The notes: a model not told the origin generated them from the letters alone. Shown: positions 21,880 to 33,539, numbered from the stretch's first letter. The stretch: 55,706 nt of DNA from Ephemerocybe angulata (GCA_013368325.1 JAACJK010000023.1:1-55706), one strand, 5' to 3'. Translations and numbers: made by a program.

Positions 21880-24760
21880 CAACGATCGAACTAATCCGCT
21901 TTGTCAACGCAATGGTACGGCTATGATAGCCCTTCGACCTATACGAGGTCTGTTGCAGGCAAGCGCCTTCAAAGCGCCTTAGGCGCTTATCTCGATTCTC
22001 GCGATCATGTGGATCGATGGAGTTTGATCGACGCGATCGCGCAAGTAGACTTTCGTCTCTTGTTCTCCGCTTCCATCATCGCCGCTAACACCAATCCGGA
22101 TCCGCGGTTTCTCGAATCTCAGGTGCGTTAACAGCCGCACCCGTCGCTGACTTGGTATATGCCCAGGAGCACGTCTCACTGCATTCGAAGATCGAACACC
22201 TCACCGAGAGCTGGACAGGTAGTCATGCGGCAAAGACGCGGTAGCACAAGGACCGTGCCGCATGCTCCAACGGGTGAGTTTTCTCTCGCCGATCCCGACT
22301 CTCGGCTCTCACTAACACACGTTTCTGTGTAGCGAACATCCAACGTCTCTGCCGAACAAACCGCAGAAGGACTCGGCTTCAAGCTTCAAGACGCGTCCGA
22401 TCTCAACGCCGATCGGACCCACTCGACGATGCGAAGGTCTGGACTGGGCTACGAGGGGAAGGGATGGCAGGGAAGTGTCGGGCGTAGGCGACGGATGGAG
22501 GGAGGTACTGGGGAAGCTGGCCCCCACTGGTACGTCGTCCCGGACTCTCTCGTCGTTTACGCTCATATCTCGACTCCTTCCCCCGACATTGTCTCCGATC
22601 GCGAAATTCTACGCGGTGTATCGGGATATCTCCCCCAAACGAAAAACTTCGCCGTCCTCGGCGTCGTATTGGGGTCTCGGGTGAGGCGCGATAAGCGGCC
22701 TCGATGTCTGGTGGTTCCAGAGTGAGCGCATCGCTGCAACTAGCGATGCGCGAAACGGCACTCGGGAACGGTTAGAAAGGTATCCACAAGGCTCGACACT
22801 AACGGCTACGAGGTGCGTTACTCATTTACTTTACCCTGGACGTCCTGCTCATGCTAGGACTCACGTCTCAGGGATTATGAGTCGTCCTTCGCGCATCATG
22901 CGCGTTCTCGAAGTCTCGCCGGTTCTGGCATCTTTCGAGGAGTGTCCGGGTGCATGGTTTCGCACTCGGGCATTCTGCACCGCCCTGGTACGTCTCGCAA
23001 CTCGTTCCGTTGCGCTAACACGATGTTTTACAGAGGTTCCTTTCGGAAATTCGACACGAATGGCACGGTGCCCCTCTCAGAAACAATCTACGCCAATCGC
23101 GAACGAAAACTAACGTGTACGAAGGCTGGGACAGGTTTGGTGGGCCTCCGTGGTTGCGGACACTCGCAGTGACTTCCTGGAGGTCGCAAATCGGGTGCGA
23201 TACCTCAGAGGATGGGCGAGGCACAGAGGCTTGCGCCTAACGTCTGCGCGGTGCGTTTCATAACTCCTCCGAGCCTTTTCTGACTCGACTTTTCGAAGGA
23301 ACTTCGTCCTCGCTCATCGCGAGCTACACGCATGGTCTCACAGGACGCTTCAAACGCTGAAGCCTATGGCGTGCTTTCGCGCACGACGCTCTGGTGCCGC
23401 TGGATGGTACGGCGAGTACCCGAGGCTCAACGCGCCTCATACGACCTTGGTGAGTCGCATGTTTCGAATTTTAAGCGCATATTAAGCGCATGGCGCCATG
23501 CTCACACCCTAGACGCAGATACGCGCGTCAGGGACGGTTCGGATGGACCGAGTAGGTTCTGCGCGAGGTTTGGTCGACCTCGGGAAACATGGGGACGATA
23601 TGAAATGTTGGAGCGACGGAGGACCTGCCCGTGGACTTCACTGGGCACCTCGGTACGTTTCTTTCGCTCGATTTCCCAAGTGCTAACTCCGGCAAGACTT
23701 GCAGGGCATCATAGGCTCGCATGCAAGCCCACAACCGACACCCAATGACGCTCGACTGCGAACTTTCTCGATTTCTGGTGCGTAGTGTTTCGGCTTTATC
23801 TCAGCTCTGATCGCTCTTTTGACCAGAAACTCGCTGATCTCGAAGCTCTGCGATATTTTCGACGAAGAATCGCTCGCCTCTCGTCAGTCGTCCGACTGTG
23901 ATGCACGAAAATCGACTCGCGGCGTACGCAGCCGTCGGAGGGTGGGATGGGGAGTACAGTCCAGGTTTACGGACACTCGTGGGGTTCTTGCGCGACTCTG
24001 CGCATCATGGTACGTTTAATTTCGACTCTCTGCGTGCTGATAATTTCGACGCAGGAAACCTCGATCTTCGACCACCGAGTGACCTCAAAAGTCACCGCCG
24101 GTCAAGCGGTCAACGGAGTGCATCGCGCACGCTCCCTCGGCTGTCTGCGCACACGCGAAGCCATCGCGATATCTCGGTCGACGGTAGACGAGGTGCATCG
24201 GACTCTGGGATTGCGCGTAAGGGATCGCGAGACGAACGCGAGTTTACTTCCCGTAGCACTAACTTGTAGAGACACGCAATAAACTTCTTGCGCTCTCGGG
24301 GTATGGGAATGCGCTGCGCGACACGACTTTCGAAGCGCAACACCGGTTGGGAGTTCGGAACATGGTAAGGCTCGTTGCGAGGCTCGAGGAGGACATGGTG
24401 ACCGCTGTCGTCGCTTCCTCGAGCCTCTCTCCGGCTTCTCTGTTAGGGTTTCGCGCCTTGCACTCGAAGACGCTGCACCACACTTCACGCTTGGTTCGGG
24501 CGAAGGACAGGTGACGACTCTCGAGTCGAGATGACTTTTACGCCGGTTTCTTTTGGTACGGGGTCTAACGACGACGGTGTTTAACTTCTCCGACCTCTCG
24601 CAAGGCGTCGAGTGTCAACGGCAAGTCCGACGTGCGACTAGAGATGTTTCCGGGGTTCGTGCAACTCAAGCGTGAACCCCGGGACTTCACAAATCGTTCT
24701 GGACGACCTCGGTAGGTACCTCACTGGACTCTAACTTCAGAGGGTTTTCTGTGGGTAATC
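21880..24760 (+). other. Intron-rich gene-like cargo antisense to the LTR element
   Basis: At least nine segments of 44-63 bp have a GTRNGT donor, a YTNAY branch site and an AG acceptor in correct order on the plus strand. Examples start near 22129 (branch CTGAC), 22273 (CTAAC), 22986 (CTAAC), 23453 (CTCAC), 23654 (CTAAC), 23778 (CTGAT) and 24009 (CTGAT). The intervening blocks of 70-230 bp have at least one open frame each, with residues such as NVYEGWDRFGGPPWL. I could not join them into one uninterrupted protein and recognised no family. Composition is unusually rich in CGA/TCG, which suppresses stops and weakens the case for coding. It could be a captured host gene fragment. Confidence 0.4.
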
Positions 24761-25382
24761 GCGAGCGTACGGACGACGCGAGGACTTTTCCCGGCCACTC
24801 AGGACTTCTGAATGCCGTATGCGGGGGACGATCGGAACTTCGACGATGAGTCCGATGAACGCCTTGTATCTGATTGAGATCTCGGAAGCCCTTTCAGCTA
24901 CTCACTGCCCAAAGGTACTGGGACAGCTGGAACTCGAGCTAGGGCTTCGATCCTCGAGGATCAGACGGGTTATTCAAATGAGAATATCGATACCGGCGCG
25001 CGCAACGGTCGCGCCGGTGCTCAGATGGTTTCGGGTAACGGTTGCCTCAAAGCCTCTGGATTCGAGGTGCGACTGGAGGACTTTTCAGACGGACGTCACA
25101 ATACCCGCGATCCGACGAGGATTCACGGGAGTTCCTGGACTGTTTCTTTTGGGATCGGGTCTCAATATTCAGATCAACGTCCGATCTGAAGTTCTAGAGG
25201 GTAACGGGGCTCTTTGACTGAGCTTAAAAGCGCAGTGCGCGTACGGATGCAAGAGGATCGCTTGCTCCAATCGGTGCTCGAAAGCTCAATGAAAAACGGT
25301 TGCACTTCTGATCTGAAGGCTGGGGATTTGAGTTCGGGACCTCGCGGTTTGCGGGATAACAGGGGATTACGATTTATAACCC

Positions 25383-25399
25383 CCTCGCGGTGGGCTCCA
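25383..25399 (-). other. Candidate tRNA primer-binding site
   Basis: On the minus strand TGGAGCCCACCGCGAGG begins two bases after the LTR end. Its complement ends in CCA, as expected of a tRNA 3' end. The matching tRNA was not identified. This site fixes the element's sense as minus. Confidence 0.5.
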
Positions 25400-25401
25400 G
25401 A

Positions 25402-26430
25402 TGATGAGAAGAATGCCTGTGTGCGCGGAAAACCGCACACACAAACACCAACACGCACAGACGCTCTATCGACAAGCGCCGGCGGACTCGGGTGAGGCAA
25501 TCTCAAAATCAATATATTTCGAAGACCCACTCAACTCGAGATGGGCCTGGGGGCTTCTGGGGTGTAGCGGGGTACGGCTACTTGAGTCTACGCTTCGACT
25601 CGAGTTCTGGAGCGACTCTGCTCAGAACGGGAAACTCGCGAGCGAGTTTACGAACGCCGCAGGGACGAGGACAAACAAACCCCAAACAAAGGGGTTTTCG
25701 AACGCTCCGAAAAGCGTCGGGGTGACTGACGAGGTAAGTCGTCAATCTACAGCTCGATCCCAAGCTAATGGGAGAGCAGAAGTGGTGCAGGGGGTGAGGG
25801 AGGTCACACAAGAGCAGATCACAAAGACAACGGGGTACAATTAACTCCTATTCTACGTACAAAGGCATCAGGTACTTATACAAAATAAAATATCACATGA
25901 AACGAAGGGAAAATGAGTCAGAAACAAATCGGATAAGGAGAACGAGGCCAAGATGGGCCGATAGAAGCATGAACGGGGTCATGGGGTGGTGTTGTGGTGC
26001 CGTGGGACGCGTAAGTGCCGACGGGCGGCGCGGTTGATGGATTGATCGCGGCGCGGCGTTTGCCGCGCGGCATTGATCTCGAGGCATCGGACGGATATTT
26101 CGAGAGCAGGAGTGCAGCGGGGCAGTCTGGGTAGCAGTCCTGAGGCTCTAGAGCCATGGAGATGTTCATAGGGTACCCCATAGATGGTAGGTGGTCATAA
26201 GGGAGGTGAATAAGCGAATGCAAGCTTTCCATTGCCCTCCTGACTCCCTTCTAAGGGTGCAGACAGGCTAATGTACTTGCCAACACTTGAATAAACATCC
26301 TCCATTAGAGGACCGCACAACTGTTGAGGAGGGGTATTTCCTCCTCAGGACAGGTCACACGGATATCCGTTAGATGGGATTTACACGCGCCAGTGCCCGA
26401 AAATGTCAATTTTCGCCACCGGGCGTATCA
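25402..26430 (-). repeat. LTR (5' LTR in the element's minus orientation)
   Basis: This is the partner of 20460-21488. Its outer end supplies the last eight codons and stop codon of the interrupted transposase frame, an accidental fusion. Confidence 0.75.
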
Positions 26431-27320
26431 CCGTCTCCCTCCTTTGCCATAAGCCCCGCATGCCTCCGGATGAACGCCTTGATCTTCGAGAATGCTTCTT
26501 CAATTGGGTTGAGGTCCGGTGAATAGGGTGGTAGGTATTCCAGCCGAACACCATGTTCCTCTAGCAGCTCTGCAATCTCGGGTCCTTGGTGTATACGTGC
26601 ATTGTGACCATTGTCCATGACGAGAACACTCAATGTGCCAGGGAATGGGGTGCAAAGGGGGAGGACAGAGTGCTCAAGGTAATTGAGGAACCCCCGCTTC
26701 GTGAGTGACCCCTCCACCACAGTGTTGCTCACCATCCCGTCGATGGTGAGCAGGCCTTCAGCAGAGAATCGACGACCACGGATAAACACACCCTTCTTGA
26801 CTGCTCGCGCACCTAACCCTGCCCGGCCAAACCGCCTTGACCCCGTCCTCTCATCCTTCGACACCTCATCGAGAAACCCAAGCTGCTCCGGGGTGTATTG
26901 AGCCATTCGGCGGATGAAGTTGGCTCGTTTCTCCTCATCCCTTTCAGCAGCAATCTTCTTTAGCTTCTTGCGTGAGACCCGAGCACGCTCCAATGCCCGA
27001 TAGATGGTGGTAAAGTGGACAGCAACAAATCGGTTGGTTTGTAAAAGCATCTGGAGCTCATCGAGGAACCAGTCGGGCCTATGTTTGATGACACGTAGGA
27101 GGTAGTCGATATCTTCAAATTGGAATTGACGTGGACGTCCACGGAGCCCAGTGGAATGCCTAACAACATCGCCGGTTTCGAGGAGGCACCTGCGAACACG
27201 GAAGAATGTGCGGCGGCTCAGTTTGAGGCAGTCGAGGATATCGGGGAGCTCCAATAGGTTACGGTCATATAGCCTGATAGCGGCCCATTTGACATCCGCA
27301 GAGATAGGGCGGTATGGCAT
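26431..27320 (-). pseudogene. Tc1/mariner-type transposase, N-terminal and catalytic part
   Basis: The start MPYRPISADVKW at 27320 is followed by a helix-turn-helix (LPDILDCLKLSRRTFFRVR), a GRPR-type linker (GLRGRPRQF), and the DDE core. D1 lies in GFLDEVSKDERT (about residue 150), D2 in LVMDNGHNARIH (about residue 235), and the acidic residue after SPDLNPIEE, with 37 residues between D2 and the first Glu. These are the hallmarks of IS630/Tc1 transposases that cut and paste at TA dinucleotides. All catalytic residues survive, but the last 28 or so residues are displaced to 20371-20455 by the LTR insertion; as it stands the frame ends with 8 codons from the LTR (stop at 26406). It is therefore disrupted rather than decayed, and the interruption looks recent. 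Confidence 0.8.
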
Positions 27321-27579
27321 AGTCGATGGTGGTGGTAGAGGAACACGAACGACGATCAAATGGTTGGCGACGGGATCATTGGTATTATTTATTTATTTGT
27401 ATTTACATTTTGTGTCGCGCGGCGAGTGCCAAGGTATATGAAAAGAGCTGTAATCAGTTAATCATATTTTCCAAATTCTTCATCTCCTCGAAACGGTTAC
27501 CCTCATCGAAGCACCTGGGACTAGAGCAAAACGATCGACGTCGTCGCGCTCACCTTTTAGGCCATCTTAAAGCACGCGC

Positions 27580-28230
27580 ATGGATGAAAGTCAGGCGGGT
27601 CTTGGTATGCTGTCCAGATTCCTCGAAACATACCTGAACAGGTCAGACCTTGGCTCTCTCCAGTCTTGCTCCAACCAATCTGTCGAACAGATCCCGATTG
27701 TGGGCATACCTGGAAGTCGTAAGCCCTTTCGAAGCTTATTCAGTGAGTTCGAAGGGTGGGTTCTGCCATTGCTTTCCAGAAACCAACTGATATGCACTCT
27801 CTAGGATCGTCTCACGGGTGCTCTGCCTTCCTAATCCCGCGCGCTTGGTATTGGGCGTCTAAATCGTTCAACGTTGCCCTCGCCTTCGGGCCCTCGAATC
27901 AGTGCACCTGAGAGAAGCATGGCTGGGTGACACAGTCCGAGTTTGCCCGGGAGGTAATACGGGAAGGAGCTCAATCTCTTCTTTGAAAATAGGGAGCATA
28001 TCTACGATGCAGGTCGTTTTATGTGGTTCGGCGTCCGGGCAGTACAGAATTCATTGAGCTGAACCGGCTTTGAGGTACGTTTTATAATCGAAGTTGGACG
28101 TACATGTCGATGGCTCACCAGGTTCTTCCCCGGTACCTCTCAGTACGCAGCTGAATTCCTGAGAGCGGACTGTGCCATTCGGCGATGGTTTTCAGCCACA
28201 GGCTTTATGACACGCTCGTGAAGGTATTAA
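27580..28230 (+). pseudogene. Decayed DUF6697-like paralogue
   Basis: The segment retains recognisable pieces of the 16674-18264 protein in order: VALAFGPSNQ matches GFAFGPQHQY, GWVTQSEF matches GWVKHSEF, and LNLFFENREHIYDAGRF matches VQLFLRKGDCIYYAGTY. The pieces are in different frames with stops between them, and no full exon chain can be built. It is therefore a duplicated gene that has decayed. It lies just upstream of a DUF6533-like gene, mirroring the neighbourhood at 14.1-18.3 kb. Confidence 0.6.
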
Positions 28231-29170
28231 CAATATGGATACACCTTTGGTGATTCGTAGGGAGACGATAATATGGGGTAATGGACAGTGCACCCGGAGA
28301 GCTCAGACGACATGGCGGATCTACAGTGTGATGTAACAGGTAAGATGCCCCATAAACCCTAGAGGATTAACCTCTCACTAATACTTATATCAATTTGACC
28401 GGGATGCTTCGCAAGCGTTGACGTCGAAACGCCTCCCCGCTCATATGTTGTGTTACACCCTTCAATGAAGCGCGGCAAAAAGGGATGATACATCAACTTA
28501 GTTTTACTGCCGACACCCGGCGTTGTTTGAGAGAGGTGTTTTCCAGTCACACCCACCCAACCACTGACCCCTTGAACTGCATGCAAATCATGCAAGTACT
28601 GTGACGATCTGCATCAGGTTCAACAGGAACCTGATGCGATAGTAGTTGTGATGCGCTGAAGCACTCCGGCGGCGTGGTGATACCAGAGTGTTCTGCATCC
28701 CGCAGTCGACCTTATCTTTCTCATTGGTCCTTCATTGTAGGGCCCTTGAAACCCTCCTCACTTCCCGGCACTCTTCCATCTTGAGGTAGGTACTAGGTAG
28801 GTATGAAGGCGTTGTGGTCCAACTCCGGAGCTACCTCACACCATGAGGCTCGCTGGGGCAAGCCCGACTATACGCCTCATGCTTGAATAAGCACGCTGCG
28901 ATATTTCGGGAAACCGTCTGTCGCATGAGGAGCGTCGTCCTCGGAGGACGTTGGGATCATGGGGTCGTAATCATTCCGTTTTCGGTCCTCGGATGTTTTA
29001 GGCTCCTTTTTCGAAAGCCACCACATATAAGCATTGCCGTACTGCATGGAACACATTCCTTCGTGAGCCCCCTACAATCTTCACCTCACTGCTGGCCTAT
29101 TCGGGACATCCCCTGCGTCTCACTGCTTCAATCGTTGGACGGGAGGGAGGAGGTGGATGCTTGCCGGTAG
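28231..29170. other. Intergenic stretch without recognised gene
   Basis: No coherent exon series was found. A short inverted repeat (CATCAGGTTC / GAACCTGATG) lies at 28613-28635. The sequence just before 29171 probably holds the promoter of the DUF6533-like gene. Confidence 0.3.
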
Positions 29171-30864
29171 ATGGCCTCACTGGTACACGCGTATGAACAG
29201 ACGAGAAATGTGAACGTGAGTTGGAATGCCCAATGTGCCTCCAGAGTTTGAGCCATCGGCGCTAACGGTCAGGAAACACAGTACTTGGTGAGGCCTTATT
29301 TGCAGTTCCCGGGAAAGCATATGAATGGCGATCTTGACATAATCATCCTTTACTCGACGTAGGCAGCTAGTGGATATGCTCTCACAGTGAGTGAAGTTCC
29401 CAATCGTTTTAGCGCATTGACTGACATGTACCGGCGTCAAAGGTAGCCGATTTCATTCATACATTCCCCGACGAGGTATGGAAGTTTCCCTTTCCAGTTG
29501 CCCAGCTCTATCTTACTCACCTATGACTTTGCGTGTAGGTCCGACTCATGTGGCCCACCCCACTGAGCGTCGCCAAAGTACTGTTCTTCGCTGCGAGATA
29601 CTACGTTCTGGTGCATTGTGTACTGGCATCCATGTGTGAGCCATTCGTCGCTCATAACACAAGCGCACGACTGATAGCTCTTCTGAATATCTAGATCATT
29701 TACGCACAGGTCTTTCACCTGAGGAATGCAAGAGATCTTTCGTTCAACTATTCGGTTCGTTCCTTAATTTGTACAAAGGAGGTTAGGCTATAGCTCATGA
29801 TCAACGTGTCTAGTTTCTTCCGGTGCTTCGGTACTCTGCGCGGAAGGTACGTGGGGTCAAAGAGGGAAGATAACTATTCTGGAGAACCGTTAAATCTCAT
29901 CCGCAACAGCCATCCTTTTCGTTCGTGTTTTCGCGTTCTCTGAAAGGAACAGGAAGGTGTTGATATACCTTGTAATTCAGTACATTGTGAGTCCATTAGT
30001 CGTAGTACGCCATGCCAGTGCGCCATGAACACCAGGTTGACAGCTTCAAAGGCCATCCACGCTCCCTCAGTCGGCATCCTGATAACATTTCTGCTGTCTG
30101 TAAAATGTACGTTTCCCATTCACCGGCTTTGATATGGTATGGTCACTAACGATACACCATACAGTCGCTCCGGCAGCTCAGCCAGACTTGCCATGCATGA
30201 CTGCCTCGGCAGGTTACAAGTACATTGGAATCAATTTTTCGTTGGCGTTGTTAAGCGTCGTCAGTACGTCGAATTTCGCATTTATCATTGGATGTTATCG
30301 ATTCTGATATTTTGGTCGTAGCTATCATGGTCATTATGGTGTACATCGCCCATCGGAAATACCGGAGGCTAAATAGCAATCTCCTTAAGCTGTTCTATCG
30401 GGATGGAATACTCTATTTTCTCTGCTTATCCGGTATGTCTATTTGCCTAGTCACAACGAAGTCCGTACTGAAAGATGTGCAATGTTCCCCTCTACTATGC
30501 TATCAGGACTGGCCACAGCAAATATCGTCGCTTCCTTCGTAGCCTCCGCGTCGTACAAATTTCTATTGCTCGAGTAAGTTTGGTCTATCCTCTTCCCTCG
30601 GGCTCAATACAGTGCTTATATACATCGACTCCCCTTGGTAGAACACAAGTTCTCCTCCACTCCGTACTCTCCACGCGCATGCTCCTGCACTTGCGCAAAT
30701 GGGCTGAGCACGACATCAAAGGTGGAAGGACTGTTGAGACCAGTCTTGGGGAGATAGAGTTTGTTGTTCGACTTCGAAATGCTCGTGGCGCGATGTCCAC
30801 GTTACCTTCTGAGACACTCGCGGATGCGACCTTCAACAGATATGATTCAGCTGCCTTGCTTTAG
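29171..30864 (+). CDS. DUF6533-like multi-pass membrane protein, second copy
   Basis: The exon order matches the gene at 14093-15875. MASLVHAYEQTRNVN starts at 29171, then VADFIHTFPDEVRLMW, VLFFAARYYVLVHCVL, ILFVRVFAFSERNRK, AIMVIMVYIAHRKY, LFYRDGILYFLCLSG and STRMLLHLRKWAEH, ending at 30864 with a tail unrelated to the Gly-rich tail of the first copy. Introns have good donors and branch sites. The exon around 30160-30260 contains in-frame stops in a straight reading, so one junction is unresolved or the gene carries a lesion. It is likely an integral membrane protein of unknown role. Divergence between copies indicates an old duplication. Confidence 0.6.
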
Positions 30865-30869
30865 GGGCA

Positions 30870-32400
30870 TAGATTTAAGAAAGGGTAGCAGAGCCCATGA
30901 CTTAGTAATAATAAAATCACGACTAGAGCTTGTGAAATACATACCAAGAAGGACCTTCACTTGCCAGAAATGAGATGAATACTCTGATTCTGAAAGACTG
31001 GGCTGTGTGTGTGCTGTTTTCGCCCCGAGCGCTTGTGATGGGCGTCTAATGCCAAAGCATTCTGACCCGGCCTTCACAGCAGCCCATGCAGGCATAATCT
31101 TACGAGGCTTGGCAGTTTACTCGCGCACTCTACTTCTTACATCCAAACGGAAATGGAAAATATGCTGGCACCTCGGTTCAAGGGAATCTTCGGATGGAAT
31201 GTCGGAAGGAGACACAGCGAGAATATTGACCTTTTAGAAACTGTATAGGCCTGGGATCTGACCTCTGGGTCGAGGAGGGAGGGCGAAAGAAGCTCAACCA
31301 GAAGATGAGAGACCGACGAAACCGATTCTGATGGGTTCTTCGGGGGCGACGTTAGACACTCTTCGATATGAGAGGTGGACTGAGTATGAGCGAGGCATAA
31401 CCCACAAGCTTCATTATATGCGCGCGAGGGCCAACATCGTTCACACCCCTGGGAAACCTTCAGGAATGGCACGACCCTGCCCACGACGCGGGCTCTTGCT
31501 AAGCAAGCCCGAGCATCGCCAATGGTGGAGGTTTGGAATAGAGTCGTTGTGGGTGCCTCAATTTCGCGACCTTACCCTGCAGTGTTGAGAATGCAACCGC
31601 TGTTACATGTCTGTGCGGTTGATTGTGCAAAATATGGCAATACGGCTATACCTTCGAGATTTGCGGCTCCAGACCATGAGTCAAGCGAGCGAGAGTGGAT
31701 TTTGCTGAGCAAGAAATGGCCCTAGCGTAGTAGCAGACAATTTGAGCTCGGCCTTGGGGAGGCGATCTTTTGGCTCTGTCAGCATCCTACGTACTGCCCG
31801 ATTGTAATACAGGCCCTTGAGACTTGAGTTCGAGGTATATTGCGCCAAATGTAATACCTGATCCCAGGTCTGTGGGTAGAAGTGATGTGGATGGCAAGTA
31901 TGCGACGAACCTCTTCCAATCTGAGTCTTCCACGGCTCGAGATATGTCGAAAGAGGCAGCAGGCGAACCACGTCGTGCGCCTGGTTCAACTCAACGATCT
32001 TGCATTCAGGTCACGGTCTGATATTCAGTCATTGTCAAGGGACTGGACCCGGGCCAGAGCTCGTGGTGGTTCGAGAAGAGACGTTCAAATTTGCCGTCGC
32101 TAGCCGCCGGTCCGAGGCGCAGGGCGCCAGAATTTTCACATCCGAGTCACGTGTGATTGACGCGCCGCACTTCGCGTGTATCATTGATCCCAATGACAGG
32201 GGCATATCTGAACAGGTATATAGCGCGACGAGAAGGTAAGCAAGGGGTTTTGGGAGAACTTTAAATAGAGAATAAACAACAATTCTGAGAAGTCCGAATG
32301 AATATCTGAGATGGAAGTAACGACAGGAATAGTTTCGATAAGGAACGAAGCAAGAACGAAGTCCAAGTGACCATTTCCATCGAGATGGGGTAAGGCTACG
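30870..32400. other. Unresolved coding-like region
   Basis: Several coding-like pieces exist on both strands. On the plus strand about 32010-32239 reads ELVVVREETFKFAVASRR...HFACIIDPNDRGISEQVY. On the minus strand 31800-31990 reads with motifs VVRLLPL or, in another frame, FVAYLPSTSLLPTDLGSG. Neither could be extended into a gene with clean splice sites and no family was recognised. Gene relics are likely. Confidence 0.2.
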
Positions 32401-32407
32401 CGGAAAA

Positions 32408-33386
32408 TCAGAAAACAGGCTCAAGGCGCCAGTGCTGTTGGGGGATTTAAGGCGGTTAGAACTTAATAGACCTCATTTGGCTGTAATGCCATTTACCTGG
32501 TTGGGGTTCTGATAATTGCACGACCACATCTGGAGCTAGTTAAACATCGTCAAGGTAGTCAGCTAAAGATCATCTTAACTCGTCCATTCTATCAGGTAAT
32601 ACGTACTTGATTTCCATTTGTAGTTTGACCATCGGTCAGGTCCAAGCATTGAAACTTCCCCGTCCAGCTGATATGATCCTCTGGCACAATCACCACATTA
32701 GAGACCCAATGCGTGAAATCCTGGTTCGCGTTCCCAGCAGCGCATGTCCAGATCTGCATCTTTCCTGCAGTCGTTTGCCCATCCTTGACATCAATGCACT
32801 TGTCCGTGCCAAGGGGTTGGAGCCGAGACCCGTTGAACTGCCAGACTTGCTCGGGGCGCCAGATATCGGTGCGGCAGTCCTGTTATCGGCGTCAGTACAA
32901 GGATGGCACGGACAAGAAAAGGAATTGCATAAGTACCTGAATCTGGACTTGGGCCCCGTCATTCTCGCCCGCGGCTGTGACGCACTTGGCCGTGTTCACC
33001 TGCGACCTGATCCTATAGATGCTTGCCAACGGGAGGTTGGTAGGGCAAGCGACGGAACTGTCGACTGGCAGAGGCGTATTCGGGTAATGGTAGAGGGTAT
33101 ACGCTTGGTACTATAGAAGGGCCACTATCAGCAATCCTCAAAATAGGTAAGATACTAGGAAAAAACGTACATCGTACCAGCAATAGCTCGTACCAATGGA
33201 TCCATCGCTGTGTGTCTCCTGATACTTGCACTGAATGTACTGACTGAACGTCGTCGCGTCGACAAGGGGTACGTTCGTCCCATTGATGGCAAGGAAATTC
33301 TTGCATCCGTAGAGACCTGGTGGCCTCTGAGCGAGCACAACTGGAGCAAGGAATGCCGCGACGGCGAAGATGGATTTCATGAGCAT
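32408..33386 (-). CDS. Secreted ricin-B-type beta-trefoil lectin
   Basis: Five exons on the minus strand (33386-33171, 33110-32937, 32879-32607, 32529-32497, 32434-32408) all join in phase 0 to give 240 residues. MLMKSIFAVAAFLAPVVLA is a signal peptide. A second Met two codons later is an alternative start. From about residue 105 the protein has repeats of the beta-trefoil signature: VNTAKCVTAAG...VQIQDC, EQVWQF, KCIDVKDGQTTAGKMQIWTC, FQCLDLTDGQTTNGNQMWSC and a final NPNQHW. These are the QxW elements of CBM13/ricin-B carbohydrate-binding domains. There is no catalytic chain, so it is best read as a secreted sugar-binding protein. Exons 4 and 5 are tiny (33 and 27 nt), and both are needed to complete the third subdomain. 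A TATA box lies about 60 bp upstream. Confidence 0.8.
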
Positions 33387-33443
33387 TGTGGGGATTGGCT
33401 CAAGGAAGTGGGCACAAGGAAAAAAGCAGAGTACAGTAGCGAG

Positions 33444-33451
33444 TTATATAG
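33444..33451 (-). promoter_or_regulatory. TATA box of the lectin gene
   Basis: TATATAAC on the minus strand lies roughly 60 bp upstream of the lectin ATG. Position and sequence only. Confidence 0.5.
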
Positions 33452-33539
33452 CCCGCCGCTCGCATTATGAAACCTTCAAATTCGAGGTCATGACGGTGAT
33501 TGTGCGATGTGTCCTGTCGGTGCACCTCATGCTTAGGTA

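Larger units (their letters stand above)
20460..26430 (-). mobile_element. Non-autonomous LTR retroelement (5,971 bp), minus orientation
   Basis: Two 1,029-bp direct repeats (20460-21488 and 25402-26430) that look identical on inspection bound a 3,913-bp interior. The element begins and ends TGAT...ATCA. Flanks carry a 4-bp target duplication, CCGT. On the minus strand a candidate primer-binding site (TGGAGCCCACCGCGAGG) starts two bases inside the LTR at about 25399, and a purine tract (GGGGGAGA) abuts the other LTR at 21489-21496. Both features fit a minus-sense element. No gag, protease, reverse transcriptase or integrase motif was found in the interior, so it would need an autonomous partner, like large LTR derivatives (LARDs). 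Apparent LTR identity implies a recent insertion. Confidence 0.75.
20371..27320 (-). mobile_element. Tc1/mariner (IS630-type) transposon remnant split by an LTR element
   Basis: The transposase gene on the minus strand begins at 27320 and continues to 26431, is interrupted by the LTR element at 20460-26430, and resumes at 20459 to a stop at 20371-20373. CCGT occurs on both sides of the insertion (20456-20459 and 26431-26434). Counting it once, 890 + 85 = 975 nt, exactly 325 codons including the stop. Terminal inverted repeats and a TA duplication could not be located in 20269-20370 or 27321-27480, so the outer borders of the element are not defined. Confidence 0.75.

Noticed and set aside
20460..26430. 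The two 1,029-bp repeats as independent solo LTRs or unrelated insertions
   Set aside because: The CCGT duplication, primer-binding site, purine tract and exact in-frame rejoining of the flanking transposase show they are the ends of one element.
20460..26430. Repeat-induced point mutation as cause of the missing gag-pol
   Set aside because: The LTRs look identical and the interior is GC-rich with many CG dinucleotides, the opposite of the expected C-to-T decay.
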